Positions 50,009 through 58,548 of a stretch of DNA of 64,000 bases are shown in pieces (the stretch's first letter is position 1; the number at the start of each line of letters is the position of its first letter). The notes under the pieces are model-generated. The model was not told the DNA's origin. It was given only the letters and a program-made list of their open reading frames with translations, and did not search any database. The translations under genes were made by a program, and so were the position numbers. Source of the DNA: DATBFU01 sp035498405 (GTDB lineage Bacteria; Acidobacteriota; Thermoanaerobaculia; UBA5066; Gp7-AA6); assembly GCA_035498405.1 (NCBI GenBank), contig DATKAE010000047.1, positions 186,001-250,000 on the forward strand, in the 5' to 3' direction.

Positions 50009-50794
50009 GTGAGGTCCGACCACCGAGCCCGGCACCTGCGCACCGAGCGCTATGGGGCGGGCCTCTTTTCGGTGGTCTTCCGCGCTCCGGACCTGGCGAG
50101 CGAGACCCGTCCGGGCCAGTTCGTGATGCTGGAGATCCCGGGCCGGGTGCGGCCGTATCTGCGCCGGGCCTACTCCGTCGCGGACGCACGGCCAGAGGCG
50201 GGAGAGGTCGAGTTTCTCGTCAAGACGATCGGTGTGGGCACGGCGGCGCTCGAGGAACTTCCGGACGGAGCGCCGACGCTCCTTCTCGGGCCGCTCGGCA
50301 ATGGGTTCTCGGTCTCCGACCTTCCGAGATCCTCACGGGTTGCGGTCGTGGCCGGAGGCATCGGAGCGGCTCCCTTCCCGCTGCTCTACCGCGAGCTCGC
50401 GGCGGCCGGCGTCGAGGGGGATCTCTACCTCGGCGGCAAGAGCGAGGGAGATCTCGCCTTCCGCCGGCGCTTCGACGGGATCGTTACGGGGGAGACCCAC
50501 CTTGCGACCGACGACGGCTCGCTCGGCGAAGAAGGCCTCGTGACGGAGGTCTTCCGCCGGCACTCCCGCGAAGTTCGCTATGCGCGGGTGTTCGCCTGCG
50601 GTCCGATGCCGATGTTCCGCGCGCTCGCGTGGGTCGTCGCCGACCTCGCGGTGCCGGCCGAATTCTCGACCGAGGCGGAAATGGGATGCGGCATCGGGGC
50701 GTGTCTCGGGTGCGTGATCCCGGGAGTCGAGAAACCCTACCTGGTCTCGTGCACCGAGGGGCCGATCCTCGCTCCCGAGAGGGTTCGGTGGTGA
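50009..50794 (+). CDS. pyrK: dihydroorotate dehydrogenase electron-transfer subunit
   Basis: PyrK passes electrons from dihydroorotate oxidation to NAD+ through FAD and a [2Fe-2S] cluster. The 261-residue protein has a ferredoxin-reductase N-domain (RPGQFVMLEIPG, RRAYSVAD), an NAD domain (VAGGIGAAPFPLLYREL) and the C-terminal cluster with four Cys (EMGCGIGACLGCVIP and VSCTEGP). The gap to pyrD is 4 bp, so the two form a class 1B dihydroorotate dehydrogenase. Confidence 0.93.
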   Translation: MRSDHRARHLRTERYGAGLFSVVFRAPDLASETRPGQFVMLEIPGRVRPYLRRAYSVADARPEAGEVEFLVKTIGVGTAALEELPDGAPTLLLGPLGNGFSVSDLPRSSRVAVVAGGIGAAPFPLLYRELAAAGVEGDLYLGGKSEGDLAFRRRFDGIVTGETHLATDDGSLGEEGLVTEVFRRHSREVRYARVFACGPMPMFRALAWVVADLAVPAEFSTEAEMGCGIGACLGCVIPGVEKPYLVSCTEGPILAPERVRW

Positions 50795-50798
50795 GGCC

Positions 50799-51746
50799 AT
50801 GAACCCGCTGGAGGTCCGGCTCGGGCCCCTCTCCCTGAAGAACCCGATCCTGACGGCGAGCGGGACGTTCGGATACGGTCTCGAGTTCTCAGACTTCGTC
50901 GACCTCTCGAAGCTCGGCGGGCTCTGCACCAAGGGGCTCTCCTTGAAACCGCACGCCGGCAACGCGCCACCGCGCATCTGCGAGACGCCGGCCGGGATGT
51001 TGAACGCGATCGGTCTGCAGAACGTCGGGGTCGAGGCCTTCCTGTCGGAGAAGCTTCCGGAGCTGCGGCGCCTGGGTGCCACGGTGATTGCCAACGTCTG
51101 GGGGGATCTCGAGGAGGACTACGTGACGGTCGTCCGCGCGCTGGAGGGGGCCGAGGGGCTCGCGGCGGTGGAGCTGAACATCTCGTGCCCGAACGTCGAG
51201 CGCGGCGGGATGCTCTTCGGCAACTCGCCTTCCTTGACCGCCGCGCTGGTCGCGAGGGTCCGGGCGGTGACGCGGCGCCCGCTCATCGTGAAGCTCTCGC
51301 CCAACGCCCCGGATCTCGTCGAATCGGCGCGCGCCGCTCGGGATTCGGGCGCCGACATCCTTTCGCTCATCAACACGCTGGTCGGCATGTCGATCGACCC
51401 GCACTCGGGCCGGCCGAGCCTCTCCTTCGGAACGGGCGGCCTTTCCGGGCCCGCCATCAAGCCGATCGCCGTGCGCATGGTGTATCAGGTGGCGCGAGCC
51501 CTGCCGGGCACGCCGTTGATGGGGATCGGCGGCATCTCGAGCCTGGAGGACGTCCTGGAGTTCCTGGCGGCCGGCGCCTCGGCGGTGCAGGTCGGCACGG
51601 CGAACTTCAAGGAACCCGGCATCTCGGGCCGGATCGTCGAGGAGCTGTCGGCCTACTGTACCGCGCGTCACGCCACGGCGGCGTCGCTCGTGGGGCGGGC
51701 CCACACCGGCAATCCCCCGGCGCGCGAGGCCGGAGCCGAGGGATGA
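50799..51746 (+). CDS. pyrD: dihydroorotate dehydrogenase, class 1B
   Basis: PyrD oxidises dihydroorotate to orotate with FMN in pyrimidine synthesis. The 315-residue barrel has LKNPILTASGTFGYG, the catalytic Cys motif LNISCPNVERGG, VKLSPN, and MGIGGISSLEDVLEF. The Cys (not Ser) base and the pyrK neighbour place it in class 1B. It overlaps pyrF as ATGA. Confidence 0.96.
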   Translation: MNPLEVRLGPLSLKNPILTASGTFGYGLEFSDFVDLSKLGGLCTKGLSLKPHAGNAPPRICETPAGMLNAIGLQNVGVEAFLSEKLPELRRLGATVIANVWGDLEEDYVTVVRALEGAEGLAAVELNISCPNVERGGMLFGNSPSLTAALVARVRAVTRRPLIVKLSPNAPDLVESARAARDSGADILSLINTLVGMSIDPHSGRPSLSFGTGGLSGPAIKPIAVRMVYQVARALPGTPLMGIGGISSLEDVLEFLAAGASAVQVGTANFKEPGISGRIVEELSAYCTARHATAASLVGRAHTGNPPAREAGAEG

Positions 51747-52483
51747 GTCGCGAGGAGCGGCTCTGCATCGCGCTCGACTTCCCGACGCCGGAGGAAACGC
51801 TCGCGGCCGCGCGCCGCTTCGGGCCGAAGGTCGGGTGGATCAAGATCGGATTGGAGGCGTTCGTCTCCGGGGGGCCATCGCTCGTCGACGAGGCGGCGCG
51901 GAGCGCGAGGGTCTTCCTCGACCTCAAGTTTCACGACATTCCGAACACGGTGGCGGGCGCCGTCGCCGCGGCGGCGCGCTCGGGCGCCGCGCTCTTGAAC
52001 GTGCACGCCTTGGGAGGTCGCGAAATGCTCCTCGCGGCGCAGCGATCCTTACCCGCCTCGGGGAACCGCCCGAAGCTCGTCGCGGTGACGCTTCTGACCT
52101 CGCTCGACGCAAAGGCGCTGGCGGATCTGCCTGTGTCGGGGCATCCGGAGGGCATCGCCCGCCGGCTGGCCGTGCTCGCGAAGGGCTGCGGCCTGGACGG
52201 GGTCGTCTGCTCGCCGGCCGATCTGCCGGTTATCCGCTCCGCCTGCGGCCCGGACTTCCTGACCGTCGTGCCCGGCATCCGCCCCGCGGGCGCCGCCGCC
52301 GCCGATCAGAAGAGGTTCGCGACCCCGCGCGAGGCTATCGCGGCCGGCGCGGACATCCTGGTCGTGGGCCGTCCCGTCACCGCCGCTCCCGATCCCGAGG
52401 CCGCCCTCGAGGGCCTGCTTCGAGAAATCGGATTGCCGGCGTCAGCGGGCGGTAGATCCCGGGCCGCGGAAGAGTGGAAATAG
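51743..52483 (+). CDS. pyrF: orotidine 5'-phosphate decarboxylase
   Basis: PyrF makes UMP from orotidine monophosphate. The 246-residue protein has CIALDFPTPEE at the start, the catalytic Asp-Lys-Asp motif LDLKFHDIPNT, VTLLTS, and the C-terminal VVPGIRP and GADILVVGRPVTAAPDP. The ATG at 51743 overlaps pyrD, so pyrK, pyrD and pyrF form one operon. The TAG stop is also part of the -10 box of the following gene. Confidence 0.96.
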   Translation: MSREERLCIALDFPTPEETLAAARRFGPKVGWIKIGLEAFVSGGPSLVDEAARSARVFLDLKFHDIPNTVAGAVAAAARSGAALLNVHALGGREMLLAAQRSLPASGNRPKLVAVTLLTSLDAKALADLPVSGHPEGIARRLAVLAKGCGLDGVVCSPADLPVIRSACGPDFLTVVPGIRPAGAAAADQKRFATPREAIAAGADILVVGRPVTAAPDPEAALEGLLREIGLPASAGGRSRAAEEWK

Positions 52484-52486
52484 AAT
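52481..52486 (+). promoter_or_regulatory. -10-like box TAGAAT overlapping the pyrF stop
   Basis: TAGAAT lies 7 nt before the GTG start at 52494, and its first three bases are the pyrF stop codon. It suggests a separate, leaderless transcript for the downstream gene. Confidence 0.45.
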
Positions 52487-52493
52487 CGCCCCC

Positions 52494-53294
52494 GTGAACG
52501 AGTGGCGAAAGCCCCACCCGGTCTGGATCGTGGGGCACCGGGGCGCGCCGCGGCGCGCGCGCGAGAACACGATCGCGAGCTTCGACTGGGCCGAGACCTT
52601 CGGCGCCGACGCGATCGAGTTCGACCTGCGTCAAACCCGCGAGGGGGAGGCGGTCGTCTTCCACGACGAGGACATCGCGCTCGGCAATCAGCGAATCCCG
52701 CTGCGGCACTTCACCGTCCGGGAGATCGAGAAGCTGACGCTCTCCTCCGAGTTCGGCGAGTACAAGGTCCCGAAGCTCGAGGAGGTGTTCCACCGGTACG
52801 GCCGCGCGCTGCGCTACGTCGTGGAGGTCAAGGTCTCGCACGGCACGAATCTCGCCCTGATGGCTCGCCGCGTGTCCAAGGTCGCCGCCGCTTACCGGGT
52901 CACGGACCGCTGCCTCGTCGCCTCCTTCGACGCCGACTTTCTGCGCAAGATGCGCGAGATCGACCCCGACATCGCCACGAGCTTTCTCTTCGACCGCCCC
53001 GTGGCGCTGCCCGAGCCGGGACGCCCGACGCCGCTTTTTCCCACCGTGGATGCGATCGGGCCGCGCCGGGACCTCGTGGCGCCCGCCTTGTTGGCGCAGG
53101 CCACGGCCGCGGGCCTTTCGGTCCACGTCTGGACCGTGGATGAGATGGAGGAGGTCGCCAAGCTCATTTCCGCCGGCGTGGCTTCCATCACGACCAACGC
53201 GCCGGACGTCGCCTTGAGGATGCGCGACGGCGAGGGAAGACAGGAGAAGCACCTGGCTCTGCGCCCCGAGATCACGGCCGAGCCGGTGAACTGA
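52494..53294 (+). CDS. glycerophosphodiester phosphodiesterase
   Basis: A 266-residue TIM-barrel phosphodiesterase of the GDPD family, which releases glycerol-3-phosphate from deacylated phospholipids. The motifs are VGHRGAPRRARENT, GADAIEFDLRQTREGEAVVFHDEDI (the two catalytic His are in HRG and HDE), and AGVASITTNAPDV near the end. There is no signal peptide, so it works in the cytoplasm. The GTG start lies 10 bp after pyrF. Confidence 0.92.
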   Translation: MNEWRKPHPVWIVGHRGAPRRARENTIASFDWAETFGADAIEFDLRQTREGEAVVFHDEDIALGNQRIPLRHFTVREIEKLTLSSEFGEYKVPKLEEVFHRYGRALRYVVEVKVSHGTNLALMARRVSKVAAAYRVTDRCLVASFDADFLRKMREIDPDIATSFLFDRPVALPEPGRPTPLFPTVDAIGPRRDLVAPALLAQATAAGLSVHVWTVDEMEEVAKLISAGVASITTNAPDVALRMRDGEGRQEKHLALRPEITAEPVN

Positions 53295-53349
53295 ACCGCC
53301 TCACTGGAACGGCTGAAGGCTCGGCCCGGGTTGCGCGCCTTCGCCGGGT

Positions 53350-55251
53350 TCACACCTCCCGGACCGCTCCCTCGTAGAGCGAAGCGAGAAGGGAAGCGTA
53401 CCGCTGCTCGACGAGCCGGCGCTTGAGCTTGAGGCTCGGCGTCAACTCGCCGGAATCGACCGAGAATTCCGTCGGCAGCAGGGCAAACTTCTTGATCGCC
53501 TCGTGGCGGGGAAGCGCGGCGTTTAGCTCGCGCACGGCGGACTGGATGAGTTCGTGGACGCGAGGGTCTTGGGCGAGTTCGGAGAAAGACTTGTCGCCGA
53601 GACCGGCCTCCCGCGCCCAGGCCCGGACCTCCGCCTCGTTGAGCGTGATCAGCGCCGCACAGAAGCTGCGGTTGTTGCCGTAGACGAGAACCTGGCCGAC
53701 ATAGCGGCAGTGCAGCGCGAGGCGATTCTCGAGCGCCTGCGGCGCAACGTACTTGCCACCCGAGGTCTTGATCAGGTCTTTCTTCCGGTCGGTGATCTTC
53801 AGGAATCCCCGGGCGTCGAGCTCCCCGATGTCGCCGGTGTGGAGCCAGCCCGCCCTGTCGATCGCTTCCACGTTGGCGTCGGGCCTGTTGTGGTAACGGC
53901 GCATCACGCCTCGTCCGCGCAGCAGGATCTCGCCGTCCTCCGCGATGCGGACTTCCATGCCGGAGACGGCGAGCCCGACCGTCCCGAAGCGATAGGCCTC
54001 CGGGCGGTTGACGAAGGTCGCCGCGCTCGACTCGGTCAGGCCGTAGCCCTCCAGGATCAGAACGCCGAAGGCGTGGAAGAACAGGGCGAGCTCCGGGTCG
54101 AGCGGCGCGCTGCCCGAGATCACGAAGCGCAACCGGTCACCGAAGATCGACCGAATCTTCCGGCCGACGAGGGCGTCGGCGGCAGCCGCTTTCACGGCGA
54201 GCGACCGGGTCGGCTCCTTCCCCTGCTGACGAAGCGCCGAGACCTGCCGGCCGACATCGAGGGCCCAAAGGAAGAGCCTGTGCCTCATGCCACCGGCCAG
54301 CCGCGCCTGCTCGCGGATCCGGTGGTGGACCTTCTCGAAGATGCGAGGGACGGCGCAAAGAAAGGTCGGTCGCACCTCTCGCAGGTTCTCGACGATCTTC
54401 TCGACCCGCCCGTCCACGGCCGTGGGAAACCCGATGCGAATCTGCGCGACCTCCAGCACCTTGCCGAAAACGTGGGCGAGGGGAAGCCAGAAGTACTGAA
54501 GGTCGTCGGGCGTGAGCAGTTCCAGCGCGTCGATGGCCTCGGCCTCGAAGAGCCAGCAGTCGTGTGTCAGCTCGACACCCTTGGGCGGTCCCGTCGTGCC
54601 GGAGGTGTAGATGAGCGTCGCGAGGGAGTCCGGCGCGACACCGCCGACAGCGGCGCCGAACGCCTCCGGGTGCGCCGCGTCGTGGCGCCGCCCGAGCTCC
54701 TGCAGGGCGTTGAGCGTGATGATCCCGCCGTCCTCGTCCTGCGGCCCGTCGATGAGGATCACTTTCCGAACGTTCGGAAGTTCTTCCCGGCGCGCCGCGA
54801 GCTTGGTGAGCAGGTCCGGGTTCTCGACGAAGACGAAGGCCGCCTCGCAGTCCTTGAGGATGTAGACAATCTCGTCGGCCGTGCTCGTGGGGTAGATCGT
54901 CGTCGTGGCTCCCCCGGCGCAGAGGATGCCGAGATCGGCCAGAATCCATTCGATGCGCGTGGAAGAGAAGATGGCGCAGCGCTCCTCCCGTCCGAGGCCG
55001 AGGGAGAGTAGGCCGCATGCGATCGCCCGCGCCTCCTGGACGGTCTCCTTCCAGGTGAGGGTTTTCCAGCCGTCCCGGTCCGGGTGAAGAAACGCCAGGC
55101 TGTCGGGCGTCGCTTCGGCGCGCGCGAGGAGCATCTTCGGAACCGAGCTGCCTTGCGCGCGCCTGGCCAGGTTCGGGGATTGCCTTGACCGATCCCCCTG
55201 GGCCGGCAAGTGAGCCGATCGTCCCTCTCTCCGCACGTCCCCGACGCTCAC
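53350..55251 (-). CDS. long-chain acyl-CoA synthetase (AMP-forming)
   Basis: A 633-residue member of the adenylate-forming FadD15 type. It has the AMP motif LIYTSGTTGPPKGVELTH, the LEGYGLTESSA region, GWLHTGDIGELD and KITDRKKDLIKTSGGKYVAP. It activates fatty acids with ATP and CoA for beta-oxidation or lipid synthesis. The GTG start at 55251 gives a 35-residue extension before the core (PKMLLARAEATPDSLAF), and a shorter start is possible. It converges with the glycerophosphodiesterase gene. Confidence 0.93.
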   Translation of the reverse strand: MSVGDVRREGRSAHLPAQGDRSRQSPNLARRAQGSSVPKMLLARAEATPDSLAFLHPDRDGWKTLTWKETVQEARAIACGLLSLGLGREERCAIFSSTRIEWILADLGILCAGGATTTIYPTSTADEIVYILKDCEAAFVFVENPDLLTKLAARREELPNVRKVILIDGPQDEDGGIITLNALQELGRRHDAAHPEAFGAAVGGVAPDSLATLIYTSGTTGPPKGVELTHDCWLFEAEAIDALELLTPDDLQYFWLPLAHVFGKVLEVAQIRIGFPTAVDGRVEKIVENLREVRPTFLCAVPRIFEKVHHRIREQARLAGGMRHRLFLWALDVGRQVSALRQQGKEPTRSLAVKAAAADALVGRKIRSIFGDRLRFVISGSAPLDPELALFFHAFGVLILEGYGLTESSAATFVNRPEAYRFGTVGLAVSGMEVRIAEDGEILLRGRGVMRRYHNRPDANVEAIDRAGWLHTGDIGELDARGFLKITDRKKDLIKTSGGKYVAPQALENRLALHCRYVGQVLVYGNNRSFCAALITLNEAEVRAWAREAGLGDKSFSELAQDPRVHELIQSAVRELNAALPRHEAIKKFALLPTEFSVDSGELTPSLKLKRRLVEQRYASLLASLYEGAVREV

Positions 55252-55285
55252 ACGCTCCGCCTGGCCCCGGATAGGGTCGTTTAGA

Positions 55286-56800
55286 TCAAGTCGCGTCGAA
55301 GGCCGCGGGCTGCGCCGACTCGTTCTTGAGGTAGGCGTCGATCGCCGCGGCGGCCTTCCTGCCGTGGCCCATCGCGAGGATGACCGTGGAGGCGCCGGCC
55401 ACGATGTCGCCGCCGGCGAAGACGCCCTTGCGAGTCGTCATCATGGTGGCCTCGTCGACGACGAGCGTGCCGTGGCGTGTCGTGGTCAGGCCGGCCGTTG
55501 TCTTGGGGATGAGAGGGTTCGGGCCGTTGCCGATCGCCTCGATGACGATCTCGACGGGCAGCTCCTCGTAGGCGCCTTCGATCGGGAGGGGGCGGCGGCG
55601 GCCCTTCTCGTCCGGCTCGCCCAACTCGCACTTCTGGATCTTGAGAGCGCGCACCCAACCCTTGTCGGTCGAGAGGATCTCGACCGGGGCGGAGAGCATC
55701 CGAAACTGCACGCCTTCTTCCTCGGCGTGGTGGACTTCCTCGAGGCGGGCTGGCATCTCGTCGCGCGAGCGCCGGTAGACGAGAAAGACGTTCTTGGCGC
55801 CTAGACGCAGGGCCGTGCGGGCCGCGTCCATGGCGACGTTGCCGCCGCCCAAGACCGCCACGTTGTCGCGGCGCAGAACCGGCGTGTCCTCTTCCGGGAA
55901 CCGGTACGCCCCCATCAAGTTCGCGCGCGTCAGGTATTCATTGGCCGAGTAGACGCCGTTCAAATCCTCGCCGGGAACGTTGACGAAATAGGGGAGTCCG
56001 GCGCCGGTCGCGACGTACACGGCGTCGAATCCGTCGTCGAAGAGGTCGTCGACCGTCATCGTCTGCCCGATGACGGTGTCGAACTCGAAGGCCACGCCCA
56101 TCTGGCGAAGGTTGTCGACCTCGGCCTCGACGATGTCCTTGGGCAGCCGGAACTCCGGGATTCCGTAGACGAGCACGCCTCCCGCCTTGTGGAAGGCCTC
56201 GAAGATCACGGCCTCGTGTCCGAGTCGGCGCAGGTCGCCCGCGCAGGTCAGGCCCGACGGCCCCGCGCCGATGATGGCGACGCGCTTTCCCGTCGGAGCT
56301 CCCACGGCAGGCAGCTCGACGCCTCCCTCCTCGCGCTCCCAATCGGCGAGAAAGGCCTCGATCTTCCCGACGGACACGGCAAATCCCAGGTCCTTGTGGA
56401 CCTTGGCCACCATGCAGTTTTCCTGACACTGGCTCTCCTGCGGGCAGACGCGGCCGCAGATCGCCGGAAGGAGATTGGTTTCCTTGATGAGACGGATGGC
56501 GCCTCGGAAGTCTCCTTCGGCGACGAGCTTGAGAAATCCCGGCACGTCCACCGCGACGGGGCAGCCCGTCACGCAGGGCTCGTTCTTGCAGGTGAGGCAG
56601 CGCACCGCCTCGGCTCGCGCCTCGATCGCCGTGTAGGCGAACGGCACCTCGCGAATGTTGTGGACGCGGTCGGCCGCGTCCTGTTCCTTCCAGAAGATCT
56701 TGGGGAGTTGGCCGCGCTGCTTCGCCGTGAGACCCTTGCGGCCCTCGACGCGGGCCTCGAGCTCCTCGGGGGTCAGGCTCGGCTTGCCGGGATCGGTCAT
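55286..56800 (-). CDS. nfnB: NADPH-dependent glutamate synthase-like flavoprotein (NfnB type)
   Basis: A 504-residue iron-sulfur flavoprotein related to the small GltS subunit and to NfnB. The N-terminal part holds [4Fe-4S] ligands in CLTCKNEPCVTGCPV and CGRVCPQESQCQENC. Then come an FAD motif VAIIGAGPSGLTCAGDL, an NADPH motif VAVLGGGNVAMDAARTA, and the final GDIVAGASTVILAMGHGRKAA. With the next gene it would form NADH-dependent ferredoxin:NADP+ oxidoreductase, or act in sulfide or thiol redox. It overlaps nfnA as ATGA. Confidence 0.88.
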   Translation of the reverse strand: MTDPGKPSLTPEELEARVEGRKGLTAKQRGQLPKIFWKEQDAADRVHNIREVPFAYTAIEARAEAVRCLTCKNEPCVTGCPVAVDVPGFLKLVAEGDFRGAIRLIKETNLLPAICGRVCPQESQCQENCMVAKVHKDLGFAVSVGKIEAFLADWEREEGGVELPAVGAPTGKRVAIIGAGPSGLTCAGDLRRLGHEAVIFEAFHKAGGVLVYGIPEFRLPKDIVEAEVDNLRQMGVAFEFDTVIGQTMTVDDLFDDGFDAVYVATGAGLPYFVNVPGEDLNGVYSANEYLTRANLMGAYRFPEEDTPVLRRDNVAVLGGGNVAMDAARTALRLGAKNVFLVYRRSRDEMPARLEEVHHAEEEGVQFRMLSAPVEILSTDKGWVRALKIQKCELGEPDEKGRRRPLPIEGAYEELPVEIVIEAIGNGPNPLIPKTTAGLTTTRHGTLVVDEATMMTTRKGVFAGGDIVAGASTVILAMGHGRKAAAAIDAYLKNESAQPAAFDAT

Positions 56801-57747
56801 CGCGTCGTACCCTCGGCGGCCGGCCGGGCCGCTTCTTCCGCCTCCGCGACGGCCGCCTCGACCGCCGGCTGCAGGTGGCAGCTCGGATCGTTCTCGCGAT
56901 ACCGCTCGAGGCTCGCGATTTCTTCCGGCCGGTACATCGCCTGGCGGCGCATCATTCCGTCGAAGTCCACGTGGTGCCCGTCGAACTCGGGCCCATCGAC
57001 GCAGACGTACTTCGCCGCACCATCCACCATGACGCGGCAACCGCCGCACATTCCCGTGCCATCCACCATGATCGTGTTCAAGCTCACGAGGGTCGGCACG
57101 CCAAAAGGCTGCGTCGTCTTCGAGCAGAACTTCATCATGATGGGCGGCCCGATGGCGATCGCGAGATCGACGTCGCCGCCTGCGGCTCGGCGGCTCTCGA
57201 TCAACCCTTTCAGGACGTCGGTCACGAAACCCTTCTGGCCGCAGGAGCCGTCGTCGGTGCAGACGAGGAGCTCGCTCGAGGCCGAGCCGAGCCGGTCCTC
57301 GAAGACGAGAAGGTCCTTGCGCCGCGCTCCGAGGATCGTGACGACCTCGTGGCCGGCCTCCCGGAATGCCCTCGCGATCGGAAGCATCGGCGCTGCGCCG
57401 ATGCCTCCGGCAACGCACGCGACTGTCCCGCGGAAGTCCTCGGGCTTGCCCGGAAGCGCGATGTGTGTGGGGTTGCCGAGCGGCCCGGCGACGTTGGAGA
57501 AGGAATCGCCCTCGAAGAACCTTTCCGTCATTTCGAAGGTCGTCTTTCCGACGGCCTGGACGACGAGGGTGATGCTTCCCCGGTCCCGATCCACGTCCGC
57601 GATGGTCAACGGAATCCGCTCGGAGTGGGCATGCGGCCGCAACATCACGAACTGCCCGGCGCGGTGCCGTCGGGCGACCCGCGGCGCCTCGACCTCGAAG
57701 AGCGTGACGTTCTCTCCGAGGGCCCTCTTGACGAGAATTTGGAACAC
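56797..57747 (-). CDS. nfnA: ferredoxin-NADP reductase-like FAD/NAD-binding subunit (NfnA type)
   Basis: A 316-residue subunit of the Nfn type. The FAD domain has HRAGQFVMLRPHAHSERIPLTIAD, the NAD domain CVAGGIGAAPMLPIAR. The [2Fe-2S] site reads DGTGMCGGCRV followed by KYVCVDGPEFDGH, with the Asp and three Cys typical of NfnA. A tail of about 50 residues (VEAAVAEAEEAARPAAEG) is Ala/Glu-rich. The GTG at 57747 has GAGGT 7 nt upstream; a longer frame to 57924 is less likely. Its partner is nfnB, which follows. Confidence 0.88.
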   Translation of the reverse strand: MFQILVKRALGENVTLFEVEAPRVARRHRAGQFVMLRPHAHSERIPLTIADVDRDRGSITLVVQAVGKTTFEMTERFFEGDSFSNVAGPLGNPTHIALPGKPEDFRGTVACVAGGIGAAPMLPIARAFREAGHEVVTILGARRKDLLVFEDRLGSASSELLVCTDDGSCGQKGFVTDVLKGLIESRRAAGGDVDLAIAIGPPIMMKFCSKTTQPFGVPTLVSLNTIMVDGTGMCGGCRVMVDGAAKYVCVDGPEFDGHHVDFDGMMRRQAMYRPEEIASLERYRENDPSCHLQPAVEAAVAEAEEAARPAAEGTTR

Positions 57748-58083
57748 TCGACTTACCTCGTGGATCCCAGCCGCCAGAACCTCGACAACTCCAGCAACGT
57801 TGATGCTGCCGGTCGCGAGCCTCCCTCGCCCCGATGCAATTGCATCAGTTTTGGCTATTCGAGAACCAGGGTACGCCTCGTTGCGAGAAGCGATCGTTTT
57901 CTGGTACCTCGCTGGGGATACCACTGCCTGTCAAGTGACGGGCTCGCCGGGGGTTAGGCCGAGTCGCACGGCTGTCGGGAGTCACGGCATGCCGCGCGCC
58001 TGGTTGCCGCGGAGACCAAAGTTTGATGGAGTCCTCCGAGGGCCCGGTGATCCCGCCGGGCTCCGTCTCCGGGAGGTGCGGCG
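57748..58083. other. 336-bp divergent intergenic region
   Basis: No gene is supported here. It separates nfnA from the exported protein gene on the other strand. It contains a perfect 14-bp palindrome at 57833-57846. Near the plus-strand gene it has a GCCCGG-N8-CCGGGC hairpin, and the GGGAGGT site precedes the ATG at 58084. The stretch around 57835-57860 is richer in A and T than its surroundings, so promoters are likely there. Confidence 0.5.
57833..57846. promoter_or_regulatory. 14-bp perfect palindrome, possible operator
   Basis: GATGCAATTGCATC reads identically on both strands and lies 86 nt upstream of the nfnA start, in a divergent promoter region. Perfect palindromes of this size suit a dimeric regulator. 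No regulator gene is nearby. Confidence 0.4.
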
Positions 58084-58545
58084 ATGAAGAAGACCCTCCT
58101 TTTCTGTCTCGCACTCGCGCTCTGTCTCTTCTGGTCTCCCCGCTCCGCTACGGGTCGGCAGGAACATCCCTCCGAACATCCCCAGTCTGCGAAAAAGGTC
58201 TCGGTCGATCAGATCGACAAGGCGATCCGCGCCGACGTCGATCAGAAGGCGAAGGCCGCAGGAGGCAAGTTCCCGGTTCAGGACGACGTTCTGAACAAGG
58301 CCTGGGAGCTCGTGCTCGTCCGCGTCCACAAGGACAAGCTTCAGGCCCTGGAGGATGGCCGGTACTTTGCATGCGTCGACTTCAAGGCGGATGATGGGAC
58401 GGTGGTGGACGTGGATTTCTATCTGAAGAAGGACGGGGACAAGCTGGTGGTGACGGACACGACCGTGCACAAGATCAACGGCAAGGCCCGTTACCACTAC
58501 GAAGAGAAGAACGGCGTCTGGATCCGAGTGGCCGAGAAGGGGTAG
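58084..58545 (+). CDS. small exported protein of unknown function
   Basis: A 153-residue protein with a Sec signal peptide (KKTLLFCLALALCLFW, cleavage near SATG). The mature part is charged and Asp/Lys-rich (VDQIDKAIRADVDQKAKAAGG, then ADDGTVVDVDFYLKKDGDKLVVTDTTV). This is cystatin-like or NTF2-like in feel, but no family is recognised. The gene is followed after 3 bp by the transglutaminase-like gene, so they form an operon. Confidence 0.78.
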   Translation: MKKTLLFCLALALCLFWSPRSATGRQEHPSEHPQSAKKVSVDQIDKAIRADVDQKAKAAGGKFPVQDDVLNKAWELVLVRVHKDKLQALEDGRYFACVDFKADDGTVVDVDFYLKKDGDKLVVTDTTVHKINGKARYHYEEKNGVWIRVAEKG

Positions 58546-58548
58546 GAC

